Positions 1 to 8,617 of a stretch of 64,000 nt of DNA are shown here, piece after piece (position 1 is the first letter of the stretch; the number at the start of each line of letters is the position of its first letter). The DNA is from UBA2705 sp963977125. GTDB lineage: Bacteria; Pseudomonadota; Alphaproteobacteria; Micavibrionales; Micavibrionaceae. The position numbers and the translations under genes are program-made. The notes below the pieces were generated by a model. The model saw only the letters and a program-made list of their open reading frames with translations. It did not search any database and was not told the origin of the DNA. The stretch is taken from positions 248,001-312,000 of the forward strand of contig CAXBNJ010000002.1 of assembly GCA_963977125.1 (NCBI GenBank), in the 5' to 3' direction.

Positions 1-152
1 TGGGCGTCTTGTTCAACCCAGCCTTTATGCGGGTAATATAAAGTGAGCTCTTTTTGCGACAGGGCGATAATCTCGCCATCCTCTGCGCTAAATACAATCG
101 CGCGGCTGCTGGTTGTCCCTTGATCAATCGCTAAAATCGCTTGGCCTGACAT
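1..152 (-). CDS. glpK: Glycerol kinase, N-terminal part (runs off the window)
   Basis: Reading leftward from an ATG at 150-152 gives 50 codons that continue past the window edge. The opening residues contain AILAIDQGTTSSRAIVF, the phosphate-binding signature at the N terminus of FGGY-family glycerol kinases, followed by a GWVEQD stretch typical of GlpK. The enzyme phosphorylates glycerol to glycerol 3-phosphate in the cytoplasm. It lies 42 bases downstream of glpD on the same strand, so the two probably form a glycerol-use operon in which the dehydrogenase comes first. Only about a tenth of the protein is visible, so nothing can be said about its integrity. Confidence 0.93.
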   Translation of the reverse strand, partial: MSGQAILAIDQGTTSSRAIVFSAEDGEIIALSQKELTLYYPHKGWVEQDA

Positions 153-194
153 GATCTCATCCCTCATATAATTACGAATCGTTTTAACAATAGG

Positions 195-1682
195 CTAAGC
201 TGCGCGCTCTTTTTGGCGCGCCACTTCGATATAAGCCTCTAAACTGGCGGCCTCTGCAGCGTCAAATTTTAAGCCAAGCTTCGTGCGGCGCCATAAAACG
301 TCTTCGGCATTATGCACAAATTCAGACTCAATCAGGTAATCCACTTCGGCCTGATATAGATCATGGCCAAAATACTGCCCTAAGCTTTTCTGACTAATAA
401 TCTCTTCTGCGCGGCTGCCATATTGACGTGACCAACGATTCGCAATACGGCGCCGTGACTTTTTATCCACTTCTGGGAACTTCACTTCAAACTGACTAAT
501 AAATGCGCTCACATCCCCTTTAGGCGAAGACGCACCGGGTAATTGGCTGCTTTTGGTCCATATTGGTTCATCGCTCAGATAAGCCATCGCTTTTTCGGCG
601 AGAATGCGATAGGTCGTTATTTTACCGCCAAAAATAGAAAGAAGCGGTGCACCAAATTGCTCAGAATAGTCAAAAACATAATCGCGCGTCACAGCCGAAG
701 CATTTTCTTCGCCGCTATCGAGCAAAGGGCGAACGCCGCTATAGCTAGAAATCACATCTTTAGGCGAAATAGGATCAGTTAAATATAAATTCGCGGCCTG
801 ACATAAATAGTCAATTTCGCCTTGGTCGATCTCTGCGGCAAGGGGGTCACCTTGATATTCAATATCCGTCGTGCCGATAACGCTATAATCATCCTCATAA
901 GAATTAATAAACACCACGCGACCATCAGGCTGCTGTAATATATAACTCTCATCACCTTCAAATAAGCGTTCAACGATAATATGAGAGCCTTTAACCAAGC
1001 GCACATTATGCGTCTCATTCGTTGAAAGCTGATTGCTATCCAATAAATCACGCACCCATGGCCCTGCTGCATTAACCACCTTACGTGCGCGGAAATTATA
1101 GCCTTCATGTACGCCGCCAGCCTCTACATGCCAAATACCGTCTTTACATGTAATCGCCTTACACGGCGTGTAATTATACAAATATGCGCCGCGTTCCTGC
1201 GCATCAATAGCGTTTAAGATCACAAGGCGTGAATCATCAACCCAGCAATCTGCATAAGAAAAGCCTTTATGATAAGTCGGCTTTAAGTTACCTGCATTAA
1301 GCTTAATAGATTTTGATTTAGGCAGTTTCTTACGTCCACCAAGATTATCATATAAAAATAACCCAAGGCGAATCAGCCAAGCAGGGCGCATATCTTTGCT
1401 ATGCGGTAATATAAATTCAAGCGGCCAAATAATATGGGGCGCCATCGCCATTAATATCTCGCGCTCTTTTAACGCTGCGCGGACAAGACCAAATTCGTAA
1501 TATTCTAAATAGCGCAGCCCACCATGAATAAGCTTTGATGAGGCCGAAGATGTCGCCGAAGCAAAATCATTTTTCTCTAGCAAGACAACGGACAAGCCGC
1601 GCCCTATTGCATCACGTGCTATGCCAACGCCATTTACCCCGCCGCCAATAACGGCTATATCGAAAATTTTATCATTCATCAT
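195..1682 (-). CDS. glpD: Glycerol-3-phosphate dehydrogenase (aerobic, FAD)
   Basis: The 495-residue product has the GlpD/GlpA-type FAD-binding Rossmann motif GGGVNGVG at residues 13-20, then the family block SSKLIHGGLRYLE near residues 48-60, and a C-terminal helical domain. Its length matches aerobic GlpD (about 500). It oxidises glycerol 3-phosphate to dihydroxyacetone phosphate at the inner face of the membrane and passes electrons to quinone. It is followed by glpK 42 bases downstream, supporting a shared transcript. Two ATG codons are adjacent at the start (1680-1682 and 1677-1679); either is possible. A TGACGTCA palindrome lies just ahead of the start, of unknown meaning. Confidence 0.95.
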   Translation of the reverse strand: MMNDKIFDIAVIGGGVNGVGIARDAIGRGLSVVLLEKNDFASATSSASSKLIHGGLRYLEYYEFGLVRAALKEREILMAMAPHIIWPLEFILPHSKDMRPAWLIRLGLFLYDNLGGRKKLPKSKSIKLNAGNLKPTYHKGFSYADCWVDDSRLVILNAIDAQERGAYLYNYTPCKAITCKDGIWHVEAGGVHEGYNFRARKVVNAAGPWVRDLLDSNQLSTNETHNVRLVKGSHIIVERLFEGDESYILQQPDGRVVFINSYEDDYSVIGTTDIEYQGDPLAAEIDQGEIDYLCQAANLYLTDPISPKDVISSYSGVRPLLDSGEENASAVTRDYVFDYSEQFGAPLLSIFGGKITTYRILAEKAMAYLSDEPIWTKSSQLPGASSPKGDVSAFISQFEVKFPEVDKKSRRRIANRWSRQYGSRAEEIISQKSLGQYFGHDLYQAEVDYLIESEFVHNAEDVLWRRTKLGLKFDAAEAASLEAYIEVARQKERAA

Positions 1683-1846
1683 AATGACGTCATATTAGCA
1701 TATTTGTACGGTGCTCCTAGTCACAATATACAAAAAGATACACAAAATATCTGGAAAAAAAGGCCTTTAGCCACAAGGCCGCTAGTATTATTCCACCCTT
1801 TATTTACAATCCAAGATGGAGTGAATCATATTAAAAAGACGGTTTC

Positions 1847-3967
1847 ATGCTGAAAACGCGTTCTATTATCTGCACATTAGCTTTCCTTATACTCTCGCCC
1901 ATATATTCTGGCGCGATTGCTGCTGATAATGCGGCTTTTAAATCCATAGAGCTGCGTTCAATCTATGGGCAAGCGGGCACATTAACAACGCCTAATGCCC
2001 GCCACTTCAAGGCGGGTACATTTGGCCTACATATCGCAACGCTTGATCCTTATATACATTACGCCTTGGGGCTTGAGGTTTTTGACGGCCTCCACGCGCA
2101 ATTACGCCAAAGCGCAGAAATTTCTAGCGCGCAAGATGATGCCGATCGCCTTTTCCCTGGGGTAGATTTTAAATTGCGCTTAGCGCATGAAAGCCTTTAT
2201 CGCCCCGAAATTTCCATAGGGCTCACGTCAGCTATTGGTCACAAGCGCATGGCGGGGGAGTATATCGCCGCCAGTAAACGCCGTGGCAATTTTGATTTCA
2301 CCGCAGGCATTGGCTGGGGGCGCTATGGCACGGCGGCCCATTTTGATAATCCGTTAAACGCTTTTGGTCAGCATTTTAATACGGATCGCGACTTAAACGG
2401 TGAAACGGCCAATGGCCCAGAAAATTGGTTCACGGGGAAAAATATCGGTTTTTTTGGTAGCGCCGTTTGGTATAGCCCCATACGCGGCCTTAGCCTCAGC
2501 GCTGATTATGGCGCAGATCGCTATAGCATTGAGCAAGAAGTCATTACTGGTTATGAGAGCCCCGCCGCGTGGAGCGTCGGCCTATCCTATAACCCTGTAT
2601 CTTGGGCGCATTTTGGCCTTGGCCTCAATGGCACGAATAAAATAATGGGGCAAATGCAGTTTAGCGCCCCGATACAAAATCTGGCTGTCCGACCCAGTAA
2701 GCGCGATGGGCGCCCCTCTATCCCCAACCGCCTAATTCAAAAAATGAGCGGTGAGCAGGCCTTACTGTTCTTCGGTGAGGATAATACCGCCATATTCTTA
2801 TCAAAAGAATCCTATAATGATTACGAAAAAAGCGCCCAACTTGAAACGGCTGGCCGCCATGAGACCTTGCCCTATGTCATTGGCCAAAGTGCCAAAACAC
2901 TAATCCAAGATAGCTACGCTGATTTAAATGCGGTAAAAATACACACTCAGCGCTATGGCCTGCGCGGCCCAACAGTCAAAATTCAAAAGCAAGATTTATA
3001 CAATGCGGTTCATGAGAATCGCGGCAGCGCTGAGGAAATATGGCACAATGCAGAAATAACAGCCAAGCCCTTTAAAGCATCATCCTTGCCAAAAGCTTAT
3101 AAGAAGCTCCGCTCAAAGTTTTGGGGCTTTACTCTAGAAAACCATACAAGCTTGAATGAGGAAGATAACGGTACATTAACCCGCAGCTCCTTTTTAGTCT
3201 CGCGGCGTTTCCCGATACACCGCAACTTATTATCCGTTAATCGTTTGCGCTTGAATTTATTTGATAACCTCACAGGGCTTAAATATTTGCGGCAAAATAG
3301 CCCCTCGACCGTACGCGGCAATGTTGAGGACTTCGCCGCGAATGGCCTAAGCTATGATCAAATGGCCCTAATTTATAATGACAGCTATGGTCAAAACACT
3401 TATTTCGCCTTAAGCGGCGGCTATTTAGAAGAAATGTATTTCGGTGCTGGCGGAGAAATTCTCTATCGCCCCTTTAATAACACATGGGCTATTGGTGCTG
3501 AGCTTTATGACGTGATCAAAAGAAACCCTTTTACGGCAGGCGCATCAGGCTTTGATATTGGCTCAGATACAATAACGGGGCATATTAATGCCTATTATGA
3601 AGTTCCGAACAGCAATAGCACCATCAGCCTATCTGCAGGGCGCTATTTGGCCAAAGATTATGGCGCAAGCCTATCCTTTGCTAAGATATTCAAAAACGGC
3701 GCATCGTTTAATACATTTATAACCGCGAGCCAGAAACAGGATAAAGATATTTTTGGCGGCACAACGCATACATATGGCGGCCTAAACTTAACCCTGCCGC
3801 TTGGCTCATTGAGTTATCTTCCGCAAGGCAGTGCGCTTGCCTTAAAAACAGCGCCACTCGGTCGCAATAGCGCCCAGCGCCTAGAGTTACCCTTTAATCT
3901 TTATAAGGAAACAGAACAATTATCCCGTAGGCACCTCATTCAAAACTGGTCAGACATCACAAAATGA
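1847..3967 (+). CDS. YjbH/GfcD-family outer-membrane protein for exopolysaccharide
   Basis: The 706-residue protein starts with a signal peptide (hydrophobic residues 8-22, likely cleaved near AIAA at 23-26). The mature part opens with the block YGQAGTLTTPNA, followed by alternating short strands rich in Gly, Tyr and Asn, as in the YjbH domain family. YjbH and GfcD proteins are predicted outer-membrane beta-barrel lipoproteins or proteins linked to exopolysaccharide or capsule secretion. Here no lipobox is seen, so it is probably a plain signal-peptide protein. It stands alone: glpD is divergent upstream and the next gene is convergent 16 bases downstream. No polysaccharide export genes adjoin it, although ugd and GDP-fucose genes occur elsewhere in the window. 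Confidence 0.8.
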   Translation: MLKTRSIICTLAFLILSPIYSGAIAADNAAFKSIELRSIYGQAGTLTTPNARHFKAGTFGLHIATLDPYIHYALGLEVFDGLHAQLRQSAEISSAQDDADRLFPGVDFKLRLAHESLYRPEISIGLTSAIGHKRMAGEYIAASKRRGNFDFTAGIGWGRYGTAAHFDNPLNAFGQHFNTDRDLNGETANGPENWFTGKNIGFFGSAVWYSPIRGLSLSADYGADRYSIEQEVITGYESPAAWSVGLSYNPVSWAHFGLGLNGTNKIMGQMQFSAPIQNLAVRPSKRDGRPSIPNRLIQKMSGEQALLFFGEDNTAIFLSKESYNDYEKSAQLETAGRHETLPYVIGQSAKTLIQDSYADLNAVKIHTQRYGLRGPTVKIQKQDLYNAVHENRGSAEEIWHNAEITAKPFKASSLPKAYKKLRSKFWGFTLENHTSLNEEDNGTLTRSSFLVSRRFPIHRNLLSVNRLRLNLFDNLTGLKYLRQNSPSTVRGNVEDFAANGLSYDQMALIYNDSYGQNTYFALSGGYLEEMYFGAGGEILYRPFNNTWAIGAELYDVIKRNPFTAGASGFDIGSDTITGHINAYYEVPNSNSTISLSAGRYLAKDYGASLSFAKIFKNGASFNTFITASQKQDKDIFGGTTHTYGGLNLTLPLGSLSYLPQGSALALKTAPLGRNSAQRLELPFNLYKETEQLSRRHLIQNWSDITK

Positions 3968-3983
3968 CATAAAAAAGCCTATG

Positions 3984-4904
3984 TTAAAAATCTAACGGCT
4001 TATGTTTAGCCAGCGCCTTCACGGCTTTAATCTTCTCTTCGCGCTCTTCTTCGCGGCGATCATAGCCACCACCACGATACCCCGTGCCCGGTCCGCAATT
4101 AAACAAGAATATGGCCAAAGTACTACCGCCGACTAGACCACCCCATAGCTCAAGCCCGACGGAACTATATTCATATTGGGCATATGAATCGACATTTTTA
4201 AGTTCATTATCGCGCGTAAAATAAGGGTCGCGGCTGTTTCTCTTTGATTTATACTCATTCCAGCTATCCTGCGCTTTAGCAAATTCCGCCTTAAAGAGTC
4301 TTGTATTATCGCTATCTTCCACATAAGAATCCAATGCTTCAACAACGGCCTTTAAATGGGCTGGTTTATCGCTTTTTTCTTCAATTATATCTTTAGATAA
4401 AAGCGTTTCACCATCGGTATGATCAAAAACAATACCTGCTTCAGAATAAGTCAGTCCTGCTTGATAGCGAAATTCTTCGGTAAACTGAAGGCGGTCTTTC
4501 TTGACCCAATCCGCCATATCATCCATACAATCCGATATATCATCTGTTATTTTTTCTTGCGTTTCAATCGGCAGAACCCGTGAATAGCTGTGATAACCAC
4601 GACCAATTTCTAAGCCGCCGCCTTTTTTATTCGATATTAAATAAAAATCCGTACCCAAATCGCAATTATCAGGAAAGGCCATGGCCACGCCACCTTCAAA
4701 CATTTCTACGTCACGATCCGCATCATCAGAAAAAGATTTAACCCCGGCTTCGTCAGCGATAAGCAGCCCGATGCTCATAACGGTTCCTGCAATAGCGCCA
4801 AAAATTGGGGACCATATAGTCGTTGCAGCCGGGCTCGTTTTAAAACCACTCCAAAAGTAATCAACTGTGCCGCTTAATTTAAGCCATCCGGTTTTTAAAC
4901 TCAT
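3984..4904 (-). CDS. Unknown two-TM envelope protein, paralogue A of a five-gene family
   Basis: I do not recognise this 306-residue protein. A hydrophobic segment at about 28-50 and another at 249-270 suggest a short cytoplasmic N terminus, a periplasmic domain of about 200 residues and a charged cytoplasmic tail (RREEEREEK). The periplasmic part has Cys81 in PDNCDLGTDFYLIS and Cys126 in ISDCMDDM. The same two-cysteine pattern and topology recur in the three upstream genes, and the cysteines also in the exported protein at 7897-8475. Another shared feature is an aromatic-rich stretch (YAQYEYSS) just before the second membrane segment. It is the last gene of a minus-strand run, 50 bases after its neighbour. 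Function is unknown; the cysteines could form a disulfide if the domain is periplasmic. Confidence 0.85.
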   Translation of the reverse strand: MSLKTGWLKLSGTVDYFWSGFKTSPAATTIWSPIFGAIAGTVMSIGLLIADEAGVKSFSDDADRDVEMFEGGVAMAFPDNCDLGTDFYLISNKKGGGLEIGRGYHSYSRVLPIETQEKITDDISDCMDDMADWVKKDRLQFTEEFRYQAGLTYSEAGIVFDHTDGETLLSKDIIEEKSDKPAHLKAVVEALDSYVEDSDNTRLFKAEFAKAQDSWNEYKSKRNSRDPYFTRDNELKNVDSYAQYEYSSVGLELWGGLVGGSTLAIFLFNCGPGTGYRGGGYDRREEEREEKIKAVKALAKHKPLDF

Positions 4905-4954
4905 TATCTCTATCCTTCATATCTAAAATATTTATGTCTGCCTTAAGCAAATAT

Positions 4955-5890
4955 CTATAAAATGGGGCCACCGCCCTTTGAGCGCTGTAAATAAGCAATT
5001 TGTTCTTTTCTTTCTGCGCGCCGTCCAGCGAATGAACTAGAATTAAAAGTCCCAACCCCACATATAAATATAAACGTCAGTGGGAAGGCAACGCCCATAG
5101 ATTTAGAAAATTCACCCAATGTGAAACTATCGTAATCATAACGCGCATATTGATCCGCTTTTAAAATAGCACCGTCTGAATCGTGATGAAGATCCGCATC
5201 TGATTTCTTTTCAATCTGCTTTGCCGCCCGATCCCAGTTCTTTTGCACAAGGTTAAATTCCGCGCGATATAAAGCGATGTTTTTATCCTCAGCCATTTCA
5301 TCATAACCATCTTGATTTTCAACGCGCTCTTCTAAGGAAAGGAAGTCGTCACCAATAAGATCTACCGCAAGGCTCTGCTCACCATCTTCAATGTCATGTA
5401 GTAACGCCACATCACTATACATAACATCGGGCGAGTAGGATAAATTCTCAACAGCATCAATATCGGCTTCATTATCAAGGCGCAAAGCCATTTCATCAAA
5501 ACAGTTTGAAATAAGCTCTGCTGTATATTTCTGTTCTTCATTACTAAGAACGCCCGCATAACTTTGCTGACTATCCTCTCTCAGTAACTCAAGTCCGTTG
5601 GCGCCTTTTTTATTCGTGCGCGTTACGTAATAACGCCCGTCTATGTCACAATCTCCAGGAAGGTCTAAACCAAAGCCACCATCCTGAATGCGCAGCGCCT
5701 CTCCAAGCTCTTGCGAAAATGTACTACGGTCATCATCAGAAAAACAAAGCATGCCGGCACCAATAGCGCCGTAAAACGATAACATTCCCGAAATAGCGAA
5801 AGGCACAATTTTACCGTTTTTTGTTACGTCCCATACACTATGTGCTAAATCTTGCGCGCGGATAGTTTGAATTTTTAACCAGTTAAACAT
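4955..5890 (-). CDS. Unknown two-TM envelope protein, paralogue B
   Basis: This 311-residue product has the same plan as the gene downstream: membrane segment at about 29-50, periplasmic domain, second membrane segment at about 262-280, then a basic tail. Cys81 lies in PGDCDIDGRYYVT and Cys130 in LISNCFDEM, matching the cysteines of paralogue A in position and context. Both share NKKG followed by GLE(L/I) after the first cysteine. A and B look like the closest pair in the set. Before the second membrane segment is DQYARYDYDSF, equivalent to YAQYEYSS in A. It is 27 bases downstream of paralogue C, consistent with one transcript. No known family recognised. Confidence 0.85.
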   Translation of the reverse strand: MFNWLKIQTIRAQDLAHSVWDVTKNGKIVPFAISGMLSFYGAIGAGMLCFSDDDRSTFSQELGEALRIQDGGFGLDLPGDCDIDGRYYVTRTNKKGANGLELLREDSQQSYAGVLSNEEQKYTAELISNCFDEMALRLDNEADIDAVENLSYSPDVMYSDVALLHDIEDGEQSLAVDLIGDDFLSLEERVENQDGYDEMAEDKNIALYRAEFNLVQKNWDRAAKQIEKKSDADLHHDSDGAILKADQYARYDYDSFTLGEFSKSMGVAFPLTFIFICGVGTFNSSSFAGRRAERKEQIAYLQRSKGGGPIL

Positions 5891-5917
5891 GACTTATTCT
5901 TTCCTTAGATCTATGGG

Positions 5918-6817
5918 TTACATAATTGATTTGCGGCCAACAAGACTGAGTTGCGTTTCGTATTTTTGGCGTATTTTATCGGCGTTACGCCCAGAGGATT
6001 CTCTGAAGCCAAAAATAGCACCGAACAAAAAGCAGCTTCCTGCTCCACCCCCCATGACTGAAAAAGCTTTACTCCAAGTCGCGGAGCTATAGCTGGCTGT
6101 TGGTAATTCATCTGCATTATAAGGCGCGAATCCTTTGCTTTTAACGTCTCGCGCTAAGCTGCTCCATGTTTTTTGAAGTTTATCGGTTGTTAATACGGAT
6201 AGCTTTTCATCACCGAGAAGCTCTTTTACATCTTTGAGCTTACTATTCACATCCGCATAAGATTGAAAATTTTGAACGTTAAAATCATAAACAACGGCAT
6301 TTTCTTCTGTCGTCTCATCATATAAATTTAGAGGCCCATAAACGCCGCCCGTGCTTGAGAACTTAAACTCATCACCAAATTCAACTAAGGCACTGGCAGA
6401 AAGACCTGCATTGTCATCCAGACATTCTACAATTTGATTTAGGCGCACGCCTTGCTGTTTGGTGCTTGACACAGGTAAAACTGGGCCGCGTTGTTTCTGT
6501 TCGAGCAATACATACTCACCAGATCCATTTTGAGCCGCTAAATATGTGTGGCCTTGTAAATCAGAACATAAAGCTTCAGGGATTTTAACTGCTGAAATCA
6601 GGTTAAAAGCGCTAGCTGGTGAATCCGTATAGTTTCGTGGCTTAACATTCGTGGCATCCGTCGCTGCAATAAAGCCGTAACCGAACAACCCTGCCAGAGC
6701 CCCCGCCGCTGTAAAACTTATGGTAGGCACCCAGAATTCAACAGCTTTAATTCTGTCATAAAACGAAGACAAAGCCCATTTTGTATGAATTATTTTTTCT
6801 TGTAGTGAGTTCGACAT
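5918..6817 (-). CDS. Unknown two-TM envelope protein, paralogue C
   Basis: This 299-residue protein keeps the family topology: a membrane segment at about 29-52 rich in Gly and Ala, a long extracytoplasmic domain, a Gly-rich second segment near residues 250-270 and a polar C-terminal tail. Cys84 (EALCSDLQGHTYLA) and Cys132 (IVECLDDN) occupy the same relative places as in paralogues A, B and D, but the surrounding residues are the most divergent of the membrane-bound four. It lies 25 bases after paralogue D and 27 before B. Its C-terminal tail lacks the strongly acidic and basic run seen in A. Function unknown. Confidence 0.83.
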   Translation of the reverse strand: MSNSLQEKIIHTKWALSSFYDRIKAVEFWVPTISFTAAGALAGLFGYGFIAATDATNVKPRNYTDSPASAFNLISAVKIPEALCSDLQGHTYLAAQNGSGEYVLLEQKQRGPVLPVSSTKQQGVRLNQIVECLDDNAGLSASALVEFGDEFKFSSTGGVYGPLNLYDETTEENAVVYDFNVQNFQSYADVNSKLKDVKELLGDEKLSVLTTDKLQKTWSSLARDVKSKGFAPYNADELPTASYSSATWSKAFSVMGGGAGSCFLFGAIFGFRESSGRNADKIRQKYETQLSLVGRKSIM

Positions 6818-6842
6818 TGAGATCGCCCTTTAAAATAAATGC

Positions 6843-7706
6843 TTAAAATTTAAAATTATTATGCTCTATAGCTTTGCGGCGCGCATCACGGTCTTCCCCA
6901 CGTTTGGTGTAATCTTGTGAAGGATCACGCCCAAAGCCACAGCCTAAGCCCAGAAGCAAACCAAAGCCTAGCGCTCCGTAGTGAACGAAGCCAAAATTAT
7001 AGCTTTTATAACTATCCTGATATGTGAATGTGGTGACATTTTTATCACCCGCATGATCGTATATTTTACCATCTTCAAAATCAGAAATAGCCGCCGCCCA
7101 TGTTTTCTCAAATGTGCTTACAACATCACCGCCAGCACCTGTGTCCTCTCGCATATCTGCTAAGCTTAGAGAACCGGCTCCGGAGAACTTCGTTAACTTA
7201 CGCCAATTAACAACATCATCAGCATCGTTACTCTTCGTATCAATACGCCGTAAAGGCTGTGAAGCTCTATAGTGAAGGTTCACATGCATGTCTTGTTGTA
7301 ATTTTGGAAGAACACGCAGTGCTTGCATGCAACCCTCATAATCCTCAACAAAATCTGCTGTTTCTGATTTATTAAGAGGTTCATAATGGCCAGAACTACC
7401 TGCGTATAGACCATATTTATTATCTGGTCCCCTTTGGGCAAAATAATAACTTCCATCAAAGTCGCACTGATCAGGGAAGGAGACAAATAATTCTAAGGCT
7501 TCATATTTCGCCTTCTCCTCCACAAAATCATCCAAAGCATTATCACTCGCAAAAAACATAGTAGCCAGGCCCAATGCACCGCCTAAGACGCCGCCTATTG
7601 TGGCGCCAGATATCAGCTTGCCGACACTCGTAAAATGCGAACGCGCTCCATCAACAAAAGCTTCTGCATTTATAGCGAAGCGTTTAAAGCCATTACTTAT
7701 TTTCAT
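6843..7706 (-). CDS. Unknown two-TM envelope protein, paralogue D
   Basis: The start at 7706 was chosen because AGGAGG lies 8 bases upstream; an in-frame extension to 7781 would run back into the predicted promoter. The 287-residue product has a membrane segment at about 32-52 (repeated Gly), a periplasmic domain, and a second segment near 247-265 rich in Gly and Leu, with a charged tail (RGEDRDARRK). Cys81 lies in PDQCDFDGSYYFA and Cys126 in YEGCMQAL, as in paralogues A and B. It is the first gene of the D-C-B-A run and appears to have its own promoter at 7777-7805. No known function. Confidence 0.85.
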   Translation of the reverse strand: MKISNGFKRFAINAEAFVDGARSHFTSVGKLISGATIGGVLGGALGLATMFFASDNALDDFVEEKAKYEALELFVSFPDQCDFDGSYYFAQRGPDNKYGLYAGSSGHYEPLNKSETADFVEDYEGCMQALRVLPKLQQDMHVNLHYRASQPLRRIDTKSNDADDVVNWRKLTKFSGAGSLSLADMREDTGAGGDVVSTFEKTWAAAISDFEDGKIYDHAGDKNVTTFTYQDSYKSYNFGFVHYGALGFGLLLGLGCGFGRDPSQDYTKRGEDRDARRKAIEHNNFKF

Positions 7707-7776
7707 CGACGTTTCCTCCTCATTCAAGCCGCGCAGTATAAAACGCGCATAGACTCTGGAAATAATAATGTGTCTA

Positions 7777-7805
7777 CACATAAACAGTTAACATAACAAT
7801 GTCAA
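7777..7805 (-). promoter_or_regulatory. Predicted sigma-70 promoter for the D-C-B-A genes
   Basis: On the minus strand a perfect TTGACA (7800-7805) is followed by a 17-base spacer and TATGTG (7777-7782). The predicted start, near 7770, lies about 64 bases upstream of the ATG of paralogue D. The -35 and spacing are canonical; the -10 is weak. Confidence 0.5.
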
Positions 7806-7841
7806 TATTTTTGTTTCCATATCTGCTGTGGCCAACAAGCA

Positions 7842-7871
7842 AAAACGCGGCTTATTTCTAAGTCGCGTTTT
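7842..7871. terminator. Hairpin terminator between paralogues E and D
   Basis: AAAACGCG plus CTTA pairs with TAAG plus CGCGTTTT around a TTTC loop, with one mismatched base pair. Read on the minus strand it ends in GTTTTTG just after the stop of the gene at 7897, so it likely ends that transcript and separates it from the D-C-B-A run. Confidence 0.65.
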
Positions 7872-7896
7872 ATAAAGAAATATCTCTTTAACTGTA

Positions 7897-8475
7897 TTAA
7901 ATTTTAGGGCCTGAATAGGTTTTGCCATTACCAGCTAAAACATCTTTAAGCACATATTCCGTTAAAAGATGGTCTGCCAGTTTGACGTCATTAGCTTTAT
8001 TGGCCAATGTTTTCTCGGCGGCAAAACTTGGGTCTTGCGCTGCGCTATAGGTCTGCGTGTTTTGAACAGCATAGCTCCACTGCGTTGTATAATCTGCATT
8101 CTGCGTTAGAGCAGGCGCCTCATTATAGCTAACGTTATTGGTGATAGAGAACTGCACCAATAAGCTCTCATCCCCCGCCTCTAAAGCCGTTGCTACTTTA
8201 GAAAAACATGCACTAATATCTATAGCGGCACGTTTTTGATCTTGTGCTGATAAGCCCAAAGCCTGATTTTCATCGGCTTGCGCGGCGCTGATAACAACCG
8301 CATCACGATCACTTAGCAAAAAGTAATCACCACCACCACAAGCATCAGGCAGTTGAAGGCGGACGCCATCTTCCGTATAATCTGTATTTGTATCAGCCCC
8401 AACAGCCTGCGGCGCCATAGCCATACTGCCCATTAGCATCGCTGCATAGATTATATTCATTTTTTTAGATTTCAT
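7897..8475 (-). CDS. Unknown exported protein, soluble paralogue E
   Basis: The 192-residue product begins with a signal peptide (MKSKK, hydrophobic to about residue 24, likely cleavage after AVGA at 23-27). The mature part lacks membrane segments but keeps the family core: LPDACGGGDYFLLS with Cys46 and DISACFSKV with Cys90, 44 residues apart compared with 45-49 in the membrane-bound paralogues. This makes it a soluble periplasmic version of the same domain. GGGAG lies about 9 bases before the start. It has its own predicted promoter (8516-8544) and a terminator after it (7842-7871), so it may be expressed apart from, or at higher level than, D-C-B-A. Function unknown. Confidence 0.82.
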   Translation of the reverse strand: MKSKKMNIIYAAMLMGSMAMAPQAVGADTNTDYTEDGVRLQLPDACGGGDYFLLSDRDAVVISAAQADENQALGLSAQDQKRAAIDISACFSKVATALEAGDESLLVQFSITNNVSYNEAPALTQNADYTTQWSYAVQNTQTYSAAQDPSFAAEKTLANKANDVKLADHLLTEYVLKDVLAGNGKTYSGPKI

Positions 8476-8515
8476 TCTAATTCGCTCCCTTACCCTGTAT
8501 TTATAAAACGAGCAA

Positions 8516-8544
8516 TTATTAGCACGTGCAAAATATTATGTCAA
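8516..8544 (-). promoter_or_regulatory. Predicted sigma-70 promoter of the exported paralogue E
   Basis: Minus strand: TTGACA (8539-8544), a 17-base spacer, then TAATAA (8516-8521). The predicted start, about 8509, leaves a leader of roughly 33 bases with a GGGAG ribosome site. This is one of the best promoter matches in the window. Confidence 0.6.
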
Positions 8545-8617
8545 GGAGTCCTGTCTCAATGTAACTTTATTACAATTTACTAATAAAAAAATTGCGTATC
8601 AACGCTACATATAGGCA

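Noticed and set aside
4879..5061. 60-codon minus-strand frame between paralogues A and B
   Set aside because: Overlaps the C-terminal end of B and the gap in another frame, with no ribosome site.
5889..6092. Plus-strand frame across the start of B and the end of C
   Set aside because: Antisense to the paralogue cluster and lacks a ribosome site.
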